From Cryptomeria japonica (Eukaryota > Streptophyta > Pinopsida > Cupressales > Cupressaceae): 64,000 nt of DNA. A program made the position numbers and the translations under genes. The stretch is from assembly GCF_030272615.1 (NCBI RefSeq), contig NC_081410.1, positions 126,903,140 to 126,967,139 of the forward strand, read 5' to 3'. How positions within the stretch are numbered: the stretch's first letter is position 1; each line of letters starts with the position of its first letter. The notes beneath the pieces are model-generated. The model ran no database searches. It was not told the DNA's origin and worked only from the letters and a program-made list of their open reading frames with translations. Shown here piece by piece: positions 36,424 through 47,995 of this stretch.

Positions 36424-38522
36424 TTATGTATGCCCTTTCAAGACATATTTTTGAGCTCTGGTGGTTACATTGATCGATTCATGTTCATGTTTGTCTTTGA
36501 TTTTAATGACATTTACTTGATTGTCATCTGTTGATATATGATTGATGGTGTTATTGTATATGTGATTAATGCGAGCTCCTCGTGTATTGTTTGATGATGA
36601 AGCTCCATCCTTCTTGTGATTTGGAAGAGGATTTTTAAAGGCGTCATGATCACCATTTGTCTTGAGACCATCGATCGTTAAATCACCTCTATCAATCATA
36701 TCTTGAACAATGTTTTTAAGTGTAATGCAATCATTTGTTTGATGTCCTTTGTTTCAATGAAAATCATAGAACTTAGAAGTGTGAGTCATTCCACCAAGGT
36801 GGTTTGACCTGGGGTTCAAAGTTGTTTATAGCTGGTAATATGATAATCTTGTTTGTCGGGAGTTCTCGGAATGCTGATTCTAAGGATTGCCCCAATGGTG
36901 TGTAAATGCGTTTATTTGGAAAGTTGTTGGTGTTACCCCTTGAATTCGGATTAGGTCCTCGATTTCTGTTGTTGTTTTGGGTATTGTTGGGGTTGTTCGC
37001 ATTTGAAGTTCCTGGATTGGTATTTGGTGCATAAGAGTTAGTGTTTTGGTTAGCGCCCTTTTGATTCTTGGTAGCTCGAGGATTACCTGATAAATCCAAT
37101 ACTGGTTGTTTGGACTTTATATCATTACCGTTGTTTCCTCCCTCATTTCCATCATTTTTGTTTCTGGTCCAGAACCTGGATTTGTCTAAGTTGTTGTTGT
37201 TGTTCTAGTTGTTGAAAGGAGAGTTGGATGAATTAGTTCCTTCTTTGAAGAACTTCAATGTTCCTTTCTTAATACATGCCTCCTCTACTTGGATTCCGTT
37301 TTTTATCAACTTGGAAAAAGATGGTATGCATTGGAGCTTGAGTATGTAACTCATCTCACTATTCAGATTGTCGATGAAAATTTCCATCTTTTTCTTTTCG
37401 AGCACATCTTGAGGATATCTCGAAACCATCCGTCTCCAACGTTGAAGACACACCGTGAATGTTTCATTGTTTTTCTATTTGGTATTGCAGACATCTAGCA
37501 TGGTGATTGCATGTTGAATATTGTAGGAGTATTGAGTGATAAATTTATTGACTAACTCATCAAAGGATCTGACAGGAGGTGTGAGTTTGGATAATCACTC
37601 CATTGTTTGTCCTCCCAAGCTTCTTGGGAATAGCCTCATCAAATAGGTGTCATCGTGGGCAAATTCAAGGCTCGTGGTACAAAACGCCCGAACATGATCG
37701 CGAGGATCGCTCTTACCATCATATTTGTCAAATTTGGGAATATCTAAATTCTAGGGAAAAGGTATCATGTTTAACCTCCTGTCAAAAGGGTAAGGACAAA
37801 TTTCATTTAAGGAATACCATATTGTGGTCCCTTATTGCATGTCCTGCATTTGTCTTTGTAGCATTTGCATTTGTTTGTAGAGGGAAGAGTTCTTCCCTTT
37901 CATTATCCCTAGTTCGGGTATGTGTGTGTTCTGGTATGTTGGGATCAGGTATGTTTTTCTCAGTGTCACATGCTTCCTCTTCTCTTTGTTGTTCTTGATA
38001 AGTATAATTTCAAGACCTTGTCTTAAAGATTTCAGTATCGAACTCTTCAGGGATCCTAACTCCTTTGCTTGTTAGCATGAGTAAGTATTTTTCTTTGTTG
38101 GCCTCTATGAGTCTTTCCATAAGTTTTTGAAATGAGGCGCTTTCTTGGCATTCTTGTAGGAGCTCCTCAAAAATCTTTGTGTCTTCTAGATTTGGATACT
38201 CAAAAGAATTTGCTAATCTTCAACCCATACTGGATTCTGGTTGTGGTTCGCTTTGCTTGTTTCGTTGAGAGCGAGTGACAACAGGCATCTAATAGAAGCT
38301 TTCTGTGACAAAGGGGATGAATTCCTCTTCTTCGTGTTGTTCGAGAGTTGGTGGTTCAAATCGATGTATGTTATAAGTGATGCAAACTTTCAGGAAGAAA
38401 GATGGATTGATCTTTCCTCCACGATTTAAGCATTGGCTGAATGCTGATTTTTGGCAAAAAGTTCTACTTCTCAATGGCTCTTCGTCAAATTTGTTTGACT
38501 TATCTTGAAGATATAAGCACAT
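36424..38522 (-). pseudogene. Tat gag, broken by stops and frameshifts
   Basis: An N-terminal frame opens at ATG 38522 and reaches TAG at 38289-38291, which is followed at once by another in-frame ATG (38288, MPVVTRSQRNKQ); either could be the true start. The capsid part reads LDIPKFDKYDGKSDPRDHV (about 37740) and RDH-AFCTTSLEFAHDD, LMRLFPRSLGGQTMEW, then VCLQRWRRMVSRYPQDV (37453 onward). An Asn-rich stretch follows (37100-36870), then the knuckle-like FYDFH-NKGHQTNDC (about 36760) and IVQDMIDRG. Breaks: TGA after MPVV...SSMG, TGA near 38010, TAA near 37830, frameshifts between 38289 and 37453 and between 37099 and 36699, and a TGA inside the knuckle. Confidence 0.85.
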
Positions 38523-39145
38523 ATGATGGAGAAATGTGCAATTAGATTTGAAGATTTGGTGATTGATGTAGAGAAATCTATTTCTTTTAGAATGTTTCTA
38601 GGAACTAGGTTGTCGTTTCTTCAACTTAGTGTTGTGAAGAAGACTTTTCCTTCTCAAAATATGAGGAGTGGTCATACACAGGTGATCAATGGTTTCCTTT
38701 CATTTGGTTGGATTACGATACTTTGTTTGAAAACTTAAGCCTACTTTTATCAAATGAAGGTTTAGATGCCCCCTCACGAAAAAGTGCGTCAAATGATATG
38801 GAATAAGAGCCTTCCTGATATGGAAACTCAATTTGACAACTTAGGTTTAAACTAGGTATGTTTTGATGATGGAATCTGTTTAATTGGCGGACCTTTTGAT
38901 CAGTATGATGATGTTCCCCTATTTGGATAGGAGAAAGTGTTATCCTTAGCTTGTTTTAGATTTTTGACAACTTTTGTTCTAAGAATGACTTGTTTGATTG
39001 TTTGGTTGTTTGGAATAGTTTCTGATGTTCTGACTCAAGTTTTGCCTGATGAGGTCGACTGAAGATCCAAAAGGGTGTTTGAAACTGATGTTAAATTTTT
39101 TCAAGAATGCTCAGTTTTGCTCCCTATTTTTCACAGTTTTATCTA
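38523..39145 (-). other. gag-proximal leader of the Tat element
   Basis: Non-coding, T-rich on plus. No repeat core and no domain seen in the short frames. Confidence 0.5.
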
Positions 39146-39507
39146 TGCGCTAAGACAAAGACTGGATGCACTAAAGTTTGACTCAAATGCACTATTTAAA
39201 ACCACCAATGCGCTAAGTTGCCCGTGCTACGTGCTAAACTAGTGTTTTGATTTCTTCTATTTCAGGAATGGTTATGAGCTAATTTGTCTTGAGTATGTGC
39301 TAAGGTTTAGACTCAAAGCGCTATAGTCTTCCCCCAATACTCTAGGCTGATGCTTTAATGCACTAATATGTCCTTAAGAAGCGCTAATGTTTAGTTGCCA
39401 AATATTCAGACTGTTATGCACTGTTTTTGAAGATGAATGCGCTAAGTTTTAGCTTTGACGCACCAAAGTTTGCTTCAGATGCGCTAGGATGTTGCTCCTA
39501 TGCACTA
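39146..39507 (-). repeat. 21-bp array with core TAGYGCA (right array 1)
   Basis: On plus the core reads TGCRCTA, on minus TAGYGCA. Cores start (plus) at 39146, 39167, 39188, 39209, 39230, 39275, 39296, 39317, 39338, 39359, 39380, 39417, 39438, 39459, 39480 and 39501. Thirteen of fifteen steps are exactly 21 bp; two gaps are 45 and 37. The bases between the cores are not conserved. Confidence 0.92.
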
Positions 39508-41013
39508 AACTGCTTTGCTCTGTTTTGTTTTTGGGTTTTTCTAGAAATTTTAACACTTTCTCAATTTTGATAGATGATTTTCTGAAGTATAAACTGCAAA
39601 CACAACACGAAAAAGACAACCATTTTGCCTATTCTAAACAAAGAGTGTATGTTCTGCAAGGATGTATTCAAATCCCCAATGTTTTCACAGGTTTTGATAC
39701 AAATAATACAATTCAGGCAAACTCTTTATTCAAGGGTCATCAACAATACCATAGCCCACTAGTCTCAATACTCCATCAGCTCAAACAACCGTGTCACCCC
39801 CTAGGGGGCGCCCATTTTTTTGCCTTTTGCCAGAAATTAACCCAAAGTGAATTGATTCACAATTGAGTAGCTATCTTGAGAGATATATGGTGAGTAATCT
39901 TGGGGGCAGATTCTTCCCCACCCTTGCACTATGATATTGAAGATGTCTGGATACTGACTTGGCTCAAGGTTTCTATTTTTAAGGTTTGTAATCAAGCTTC
40001 ATGTTCGGTCGTCAGTGATAAAATCCCTCGGGAGGCTTCCCAACATTTAGAGCAAAGACTTTACGTACCGTAAAGATACTGGGGGAAGACTAATCACTGC
40101 GCGAAACTGTTGAAAGGGACTTTCATCACCCTCCACTTTTGATTATAGTGGGTTGGAACACTTGGCGATAAAGTCATTTCCCACTTAGGTCATTCCCCTC
40201 TCACTGACCATTTAAATGACGCTCTAAGAGAAACTCAGGAGGGCAGGCCTGCTAAAGGTTGTAAATGCTTGAAACACTGAAAGCGTAAGAGTGGTTTGGC
40301 TTTTCTAATCATCCAGTTAAGGGGAGAGCATATACCTTCCACTTTCAAGACAAGGCACACAAAGTTCTTTTTATCCTTCAAAGCAATGATTTATTTAATT
40401 TCTATTTGGAGATGTTGCTCCAAAACAACATGGTGTTCTTTTTAACTCCCAAATCAGTGATTTTGTAAGCTAAGTAAATGAAATCCTAGTCAACAAAGCA
40501 AATTTTTGAGATGGTCAACAAAATGAATTCGATAGGGGAAAGATTTCCCTTTTGTTCTATCTAGAACTTGAAAACAAGTGAGGTTCTTTAACTTATGCTG
40601 AAAAAGTAATGGATCCTTTTAGACACCAAATGATGGTGAAGTTCTTTTTAAGATTTTGCATAAATAAAGGTTTGTCTTGCTCTTTTTAAAACCCAAAAAT
40701 GAAATGTTTTCTCATCCTATGAAAGAAAAGTAAGGTTTTGTTTGTTGTTCTTTTTAAGTACTCCAAAAGGAAATTAGTTCAATTTTACTAATGAGGAAAT
40801 GAAGAAAACTTTCGATAACTAACTTAACCAAGTTAGAAATAAAAATTTAATCACAAGCCTAAACTTAGTAAAAGGAAAATCTCCCGATCTTGCAAACAAA
40901 CGTTAGTTACCTGCAATAAAAACCAGTTAGAAAACAAAATTTTTAAGGTGGACTTCTACAAGTCTAAATTTTCTATCTCTGTTGCAATTTTCTTTTTCTT
41001 TTTGTGTCTATCA
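39508..41013 (-). other. Middle of the Tat leader
   Basis: About 1.5 kb between two array blocks. No core copies found. GTTCTTTTTAA-like words recur (near 40362, 40433, 40639, 40681, 40746) without a fixed period. The plus-strand frame 39489-39866 starts inside the array and has no domain. Confidence 0.5.
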
Positions 41014-41265
41014 TGTGCTAATCTACAGACCAGATGCACTACAGAATGGAACCAATGCGCTAGCAAAAAGTCTAGATGCACTATGTTGTTGTCTTAATGC
41101 ACTACATTGATGTTTTAAAGCATCGAGACCTACAGGAAATAACATAAATATTATGCGCTAAAGTTAAATCGGGATGCACTAAGGTATGGTATGAACGCAC
41201 TAAACAGTCAGCAAGATGCGCCAAAGGAAAGACCGAATGCGCTAGAGAATAGTATCTACGCGTTG
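41014..41265 (-). repeat. 21-bp array with core TAGYGCA (right array 2)
   Basis: Cores (plus TGCRCTA or close) start at 41014, 41035, 41056, 41077, 41098, then 41154, 41175, 41196, 41217, 41238 and 41259. Within each run every step is exactly 21 bp; the break at 41098-41154 is 56 bp. It ends 66 bases from the PBS. Confidence 0.92.
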
Positions 41266-41331
41266 ATTCAAGTTTTCTGTGTACTTGCAAAGTTAGTCCT
41301 ACATCAAAAACGATTTGATAAATGGGGTTAT

Positions 41332-41349
41332 GCCCCATGGTGGGCACCA
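41332..41349 (-). promoter_or_regulatory. Primer-binding site of the Tat element
   Basis: The minus strand reads TGGTGCCCACCATGGGGC, four bases after the 5' LTR end CATACA. It starts with TGG as required for a tRNA CCA end. GCCCACC-GTGGGGC-like sites are familiar in plant Gypsy elements; I cannot name the tRNA. Confidence 0.7.
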
Positions 41350-41353
41350 GAAA

Positions 41354-42764
41354 TGTATGCGGGAAAAGTGGTGCGATGAAACGAATATTACGAATTCAGG
41401 ACTGGTCCACACACCAATGGGACTCTTGGTGCAAGTTATGGAGCTATATGGAATAGCTCACTTCCCAAGGGATGTTCCATTGTTCTCTATCTCACAAGAC
41501 CCCTTAAGCCAATGCCTTTGCTCTCAGATCACTGATCAAAGTGGCTTAGGGATGACAATCATGAGAATGAGGGATGTTTGATCAATCTAACATGAATGCA
41601 ATCCTAATGTGCATGATATTAACAAAAGATGAACTAAACTAGCATGTATATGATGATAAGATGAAAGGATTAGTAAAGAACTATCCTAACATGATACACT
41701 AGCTTAATATGATTATTATGATAAAGAGAAATACTTCTAAAATGCTTATTAGATTATTTCTATTCAAAGAGGGATTGAAATGCTTGATAAAAATGAATAT
41801 AGATTAGATGCATAAAACTTGGATTCTTGAATGATAGAAGAATGACTCTATTTATAGGGAAAATAGGGCAATGAAGGGTCAAGATTGGATGATCCTATCA
41901 AGGGTTAGGATTGAAATCTATCAATCCATGTTTACAATTCTCACCAATGAAATGGTCACAATTGACAACATCACATTGCTTGAGAGGATATGTAAGAAGC
42001 ATTAAATGCTTGAGAAGACCTCATGGTTACCTTAGAAGGTAAGGGTTAAGGTTAGGTTAGGGTCATCCATTGGATAAAGCTTTTACCCAAAGGATAAACT
42101 CTTATGCAAGGGTTAAAGGGATAACCAAAGTTAAAGCCATCAATGCTTGATGAGACCCCTGGGTTAGATGAGGTTTGAGTTAGGCAAAAAGTCTATAACC
42201 ATGTAAGAAGGGTTAGTTAACCATTAATGGTTTGGAAGACTTTCAAGGTTAACTTGTTGAAGACATATAGCCTTTAATGGTTATTGAAGACTTTAAGGGT
42301 TTGAGAAGTGACTTCCCTTTACTTAGGAATGTGACAATATTTAGTAGATGGGTTAGGCTAATTTAGAGGGGATTAGAAGAATCTAGAAGGGGTTTTAGAG
42401 AAGCAAGTGGGAGATGTAGGAGAATGCAAGTGGATGGAGGGTAATTTTAATTAAAAGAAATTTCTTTATTTCAACAAAATAGATGCAAGTGGGGGATTAT
42501 ATTTTTTATTTGAGGTGAACAATTTCATTAAATGTAAATTTAATTAAAAAAAGTAGAAATGGGATTTAATTAAATAAAGTGATTTATTCAATTAAATGAT
42601 ATGAAAGGCCTAGGTGAATTTAATTAAATAATTTGAATAACTTATTTAATCAAATAGATGAATGTGAGTGATTTAATTAAATTAGATTTAATTAAATAGA
42701 GGAATGAGAATAAAATGAACATGAAATATTCACTTAAGAAAGTAGTTATTTTTATATGTCTACA
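41354..42764 (-). repeat. 5' LTR of the Tat element
   Basis: 1411 bp, matches 24425-25837 nearly base for base. TATA box CCTATAAATAGA at 41847-41858 (minus). Followed on the right by the target duplication ATTAT (42765-42769). Confidence 0.92.
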
Positions 42765-45034
42765 ATTATTAATCAACATTTGTTAAACAAGTACATCAAC
42801 AATGAATTTAATTTATTGCTACTTGTCAACTACATTACACAAGTTTTTTTTATTATGTTGGAAAATAAGTATTATTGTCTTACTACAAGCATACTCTAAT
42901 TCTCAAAATATAATTATTATTTATAAAAACTTTATTTAAACTATCGTACACTTCTTTATGAAAGACAACGTTGACATTTATAAAGATTAAATATCATTTT
43001 TTATTTTTTGTAAGTAAGACATAATTTGTGTTTTTTTTCTTTCTTAATTATTATTATATATTGTAAAAGATTTGACTTAGCACCATCTAGGTGTCTATAA
43101 TATGGACTTTCCCATTAAACTAAACACCCTTTGGTAAAACTTGTGGCTTTGATATCATTCATAATATTACTATTGATATATCTGAATTGCATAAGTCGAA
43201 AGTAAATATTTGACACATTGTATATGCTCTTAGCTTACAATTATAAAATTAGGAAGTAAATTTTCAATTTAAATTTATTTATGATATTCTTTTAAAAAAT
43301 AATTTGTTTAGTCGATTATTTACTTTTGTAATTATCAAAATATTTGACATATTATGTAGTATTGTTTTAAAGATTGATTTTGGATGTTGAAAGTTGAAAG
43401 TAAACATTCAATACATTTTAGAATATCTAAAATTATTACCAGAAATAAATTAGTTCACTAATTGAATTATTAATCACTTAAATATATTTAATGTCATGAT
43501 TATGTATTCAAGGGTTATTATATAATGGGAAAGAGAATAAAAATAATCTAAATTCAAGTTTGAAAAATTCGAGTGTTTCTTTCTCTAGGAAGGATAAATG
43601 GTACCCTAACTTTAAAATAAAAAATTTGATGGTGTTCAAAAGGGGAACTAGGGGTTGCTATGAATGTGGTAAATCTTAAGGGACAAATGTAGAGAATTAC
43701 AATATTTGAGAAAAATCATTTTGGTATCAAACTAAAAAATAGGATAAAATGAAATTATTTTTATGAGGATTTAAGGTAGTGGTAACATTCTATGAGAGTG
43801 TATCTTGATGAAGTTTCAACTCTAGTTTCAATATTGACTCATATTTTCCTTGCTCACATTTATAGAGAGAATAGCAACAATCAAATTTGAAGTGAATTAT
43901 GGGCTCTTTCTTTAGATCTATGTCTCTATTGAAAGTAATGATAGTTATGATTAGGAGAAGTTGTATGAACTCATGTTAGAGAGTCCTACTTAGATTTTTT
44001 TATTAAATTGTGGTGCTAGTGGTATTGATATTCTATTCGGCATTGGACCATGTATTAGTGAATGATACCATAGCTACTCATTGTTTAAATTACGCCAGTG
44101 AAAGTATAGGTAGGGGATTTTATCCTCCATATGAAAATGGATATAATGGATTTTATGATTTTTTGGGGCTTGATTATTAATTCTCTATATGTTGGTTGTA
44201 GTGTCAATAACTTGAATTTATGAGTATATCAAATTATAGGCTAAATAAAAATTTAAACTACAAGATGAATTTGATGGTAAAGGTGGTTAAAGTGGATCTT
44301 GGAGTGGATGAAAAGTGTGCATAGTGCAAGTGCAATAAGAACTAAAAAAATCTAATAGAAATGTTTCTCTGCCTAATTCTAGGGGAGTTGTACATGTGTA
44401 GTTGTGCAATAAGAACTACAAAAACTAAGAGCAATGATTTTATGCCCAATGCTAAGGGAATTGTACGTGTAGAGGTGAAGGAGAGCTTAGTGATTATATT
44501 CCTTATGATTCTCAAAGACCTAGAGGAGTCAATGAAAGATTTGGAATATGGCGTGGGAGACTAGTAAGAAGTTGTTTATTGGCTCAAAGATCATTGATAT
44601 TTTAGATATGAAGTCAAGATCATCAACATCATTATGAGAATGTATATGAGATGGACACATACTACAAGGATAATTATTATATGTTAAGGTAGGTAGTAGT
44701 ATCACACCATAAAATGAATATGAGGTTATCCAAGGATGACAAAGTCATGAAGGCATTGCAGTGAGAATAGATTCTTAAACGTATCTTGTTTTGTAGGGAT
44801 AGAGAATATAATAGGGCCTCAAATTTTGTTGAGCAAGTTGTTCAATATATCTCATTCATGGGTTCTATCTAGGGCATATAATTGATCAAAGACTTTCCCT
44901 TGATGTGCTGGTATGGAGCATTAGAGAGTGGAAGAATTATACATCATGTCCTCATATTCTATGGAAGAATTATACATCATGTCCTCATATTCTATGGTTG
45001 ATGGTGGCTATCTTGATGGTAATAGATGGTTTTC
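42765..45034. other. AT-rich intergenic DNA with two short tandem duplications
   Basis: No intact gene. A plus-strand segment near 43650-43710 reads RGCYECGKS and could be the start of a gag zinc knuckle, but stops surround it. Two duplications are visible: ~68 bp at 44329-44397 and 44403-44471 (TGCAATAAGAACTA...), and a perfect 33-bp repeat at 44930-44962 and 44963-44995. Confidence 0.45.
44930..44995. repeat. Perfect 33-bp tandem duplication
   Basis: GGAAGAATTATACATCATGT plus 13 more bases occurs twice head to tail without a mismatch, so the duplication is recent. Confidence 0.9.
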
Positions 45035-45930
45035 TTCTATTATTATGATGGTAGGTTTCACTTTCTGTTTATTTCTGATTGAGTTATATTTCATCTTACG
45101 AGCTATGATGTTTGCCTTTGATCTTAATGTGTATAAGCATTTTGTTGTTGTTAGAAAATATAATATATTATAACTTGTTATTTTACAATAAATTTAATAT
45201 ATTAATCGTAATAATATATATCTTATATTATATTATTTATTCTAATTTATTAGAAACATGAAACCCTTTCAAATCTTTATAACCTTAAAACTAAAAAAAT
45301 TTAATGCATAATACTTCTATATTATGTGCTATCTTCACATCTTCTCTCAATATTAATCTCAGACTGCTTTATTTTTGATACGTAATCTCAGACTTCTTTA
45401 TCATAAAATATTTAAATTGCTTAGCTTTAATAAACTTCTTTGTAGATTTTAATTACAATTCTTGCATGTTGTGCTGTCTAAATTGAGAAAGTTAGCTGTC
45501 TTCTTGTCTTAAGAAAGCAAGCTCCCTTAGGAACTGTAATCATCACATGAAAAACTGTCTATATTTTATTGTGAAATCAATAACTCATGAACACAAATAC
45601 TTTATGGTGGCGAAGGTGATGTTATGGTCAATCTCCTCTTGTTTAAAGTTCTAGTCTGTGTCTCAGGGTGTTCTGCAGGTCTTTAGCTGTTTTATCCATC
45701 TAAGTTTATTACAGTTTGTACCAGAGGATTTATAAGAGCCGTTAACATTGTGGTGAGCAGAAAACATTGTACTATTTTGTCACGTCTAGTAATTGCAGTG
45801 GTACCATTTCTTTCATATTTTAACTTCATGTAATGGTTGGCAGAAAATTAAAGTTGTTATTAATGTTCCCCTGAAACAACGGATAAGGATGAGCCATGGT
45901 GTATTTTACTTACAGTACCTGCAATCTATT
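45035..45930. repeat. Diverged segmental duplication, copy A
   Basis: Matches 46712-47380 in the same order: ATTTCATCTTA-GA-CTATGAT, GACTTGTTATTTTA-like, CCTTTATAACCTTAA, ATACTTCTATAT, ATCTAAGTTTAT, TACTATTTTGTCACGTCTA, TAATGGTTGGCAGAAAATTA, CCCCTGAAACAAC and GATAAGGATGAGCCA. Identity is patchy with indels. Function unknown. Confidence 0.75.
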
Positions 45931-45973
45931 TTCTAACACTTATTATTGTCAACATTGAATTACTTGTAATCTA

Positions 45974-46705
45974 GGGAAAGGAGTCATTAGTGGACATAGC
46001 TAATTTCGCGCATCTTAAGCTCTTAAACGGTTCATCCGATTTCGACGATTTTTTTTTGTTCATTCTGTATGCGACTTAACTGCTTAAAGCTATTGTTTTG
46101 GCTTGTGGGTAGTAACGATGCATGCTCTGGAATTCGTTATGTGCACAAAGGTCAAAAAGTAGAAATTTCAAAGTGGTCCAATACATATTCACTTTTGCAC
46201 CAATAGTAGATAACTCAAAATAGCCAGTAGTAGTGGACAAATGTTCCAGAGCAATCTAGGGAAAGGAGTCACTAGTGGACATAGCTAATTTCGTGCATCT
46301 TAAGCTCCTAAATGGTTCATCCGATTTCGACGATTTTTTTTTGTTCTTTCCATATGCGACTTAACTACTTAAAGCTATTGTTTTGGCTTGTGGGTAGTAA
46401 CGATGCATGTTGTGGAATTTGTTATGTGCACAAAGGTGGTCCAATACATATTTACTTTTGCACCATTAGTAGATAACTCAAAATAGCCAGTAGTAGTGGA
46501 CAAATGTTCGAGTAGTTAAACACAAATGACCCAGTCGTGGTGCACAAATGTCCTAGTAATGGGCTAATTATGGTCAAAAAAGCTAAAAAATTATCCACTA
46601 TTGGTATATGTGATATTTATTAATGGACCTTCTCGGGCTCCTACTATATCTATTAATGGGGAAGAAATTGACAAAATTCTATGTCCACTACTGACTCCTT
46701 TCGCC
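45974..46705. mobile_element. TIR-bounded non-autonomous DNA element with duplicated head
   Basis: The left end GGGAAAGGAGTCATTAGTGG and the right end, read on minus (GGCGAAAGGAGTCAGTAGTGG), form terminal inverted repeats of about 26 bp with few mismatches. TA flanks both ends (45972-45973, 46706-46707). The interior has no coding frame. The first ~280 bp are repeated in tandem from about 46256, including a second copy of the left terminus (GGGAAAGGAGTCACTAGTGG). TA duplication suggests a Tc1/mariner-type mover, but the termini do not match a family I can name. Confidence 0.75.
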
Positions 46706-46711
46706 TATTAT

Positions 46712-47380
46712 TATGATGAACTAAGTTTCACTTTTTATTCATTTCTCATTAGATTCTATTTCATCTTATGAACTATGATCTTTGCCTTTGCGCTTTGTAG
46801 ACAAACATTGTATGTTAGCATGATTTTTGGTCTATGAGAAGTAAAATCTATTTGACTTGTTATTTTAAAAAGTTTTCTTTTGAAGTTTTATAGATCAATA
46901 GTAGTAATAGATTTTCTATATAATACTATCTATTCTAGCTTATTATGAAGATGGGATCCTTTCGAACCTTTATAACCTTAACAATAAAAAAATTAATCCT
47001 TAATACTTCTATATGATTTACGAATGTAAACGAGGGTAAGTATTGGGCAATCTTCTGGTCTGATCGCTGATCCTATGGTTACAGCTGCATTGGCGTTTTG
47101 AATGGCTAAAACAACTTCATTGTAAGATAAAAAAATTTCAACTGCTGGCTGTTCTGCAGATTTTCAGCTATTTTATTCATCTAAGTTTATATGATAGTTT
47201 CTATCACAGAGTTTATGAGAGTTGTTGACATCGTGGTGAACAAAAAATATGGTACTATTTTGTCACGTCTATTATATTTTAACCTGTAATGGTTGGCAGA
47301 AAATTAAAGCTGTTAATGGTCCCCTGAAACAACAACAGATAAGGATGAGCCACATATTCCTTACATTATCTACATCTTAA
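46712..47380. repeat. Diverged segmental duplication, copy B
   Basis: Second copy of 45035-45930, shorter through deletions. The TIR-bounded element sits directly at its left edge. Confidence 0.75.
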
Positions 47381-47659
47381 ATATGGAACTGGTTATGTAG
47401 TCAGTAGATGTGACTATTTTGTGTTTTTCAAAATGATTTATTGAATGTAATATTTTTTCAAACAATTGTATTGTGTTTTCAAATTTATTTAATAAATTAT
47501 TTTTAAAAACACAAAATGATCACATCAGGAATTGGCTGCATAGTCAGTTCTTCTTAAATACATTTATTTACTAGCAGTTGCATCTTGGTGTGCAATGGGT
47601 ACACCAAAAAGGTATGGGAGGTCAATTCAATTATTATTTTTTGTCTATTTTTAATACAC
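47381..47659. other. AT-rich spacer
   Basis: No gene or repeat with clear limits. An approximate inverted pair of TGTGTTTTTCAAA/TTTAAAAACACA-like words occurs near 47422-47515. Confidence 0.4.
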
Positions 47660-47906
47660 ATATGTAATACGTGAGGCCAATTGGTAGGACCTTTAGAAAA
47701 TGATGTTGTTTGTTCAATAATGGTCTCAGTGGAGAAGTGATAGCTTCAAACTAGATATGTATCCACTCAAGTAGATCCAAACATGATTCAAATAAAATAT
47801 TTGAATTAGGATATAGTAAGATAGAGATAAGGGAAGAGATAAAAGAATAAATATGGAGGGATGAAAATAGAGGGGCAAAGAGTTATAGATATAGAAGTCT
47901 AGGAAT

Positions 47907-47995
<89 letters not shown>

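Larger units (their letters stand above)
24425..42764 (-). mobile_element. Complete Tat-type Ty3/Gypsy retrotransposon, 18.3 kb, with antisense PMD gene
   Basis: Both LTRs (1413 and 1411 bp, TGTAGA...CATACA on minus) are flanked by the same 5-bp duplication ATTAT (24420-24424 and 42765-42769). Reading the minus strand: 5' LTR, PBS, ~2.8-kb leader with 21-bp core arrays, gag, protease, G-patch-like segment, reverse transcriptase, RNase H, a second archaeal-type RNase H, integrase, non-coding 3' region with an oppositely oriented PMD gene, polypurine tract, 3' LTR. The dual RNase H identifies the Tat branch. A hand count over the first ~480 bp of the LTRs gives about 3% difference, so insertion is fairly recent although coding frames are broken. 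Confidence 0.93.

Noticed and set aside
26412-41265. 21-bp arrays as a CRISPR array
   Set aside because: The constant part is only 7 bp, spacers are ~14 bp, there are no cas genes and the context is a plant retrotransposon.
24398-41581. Similar small plus-strand frames at 24398-24652 and 41315-41581
   Set aside because: They lie at the same place in the two LTRs, so the similarity is LTR identity, not gene conservation.
43560-44600. Possible old gag with a CYECGKS knuckle and later coding-like stretch
   Set aside because: Only one half-knuckle is readable and stops are dense; not enough to call a gene or an element.
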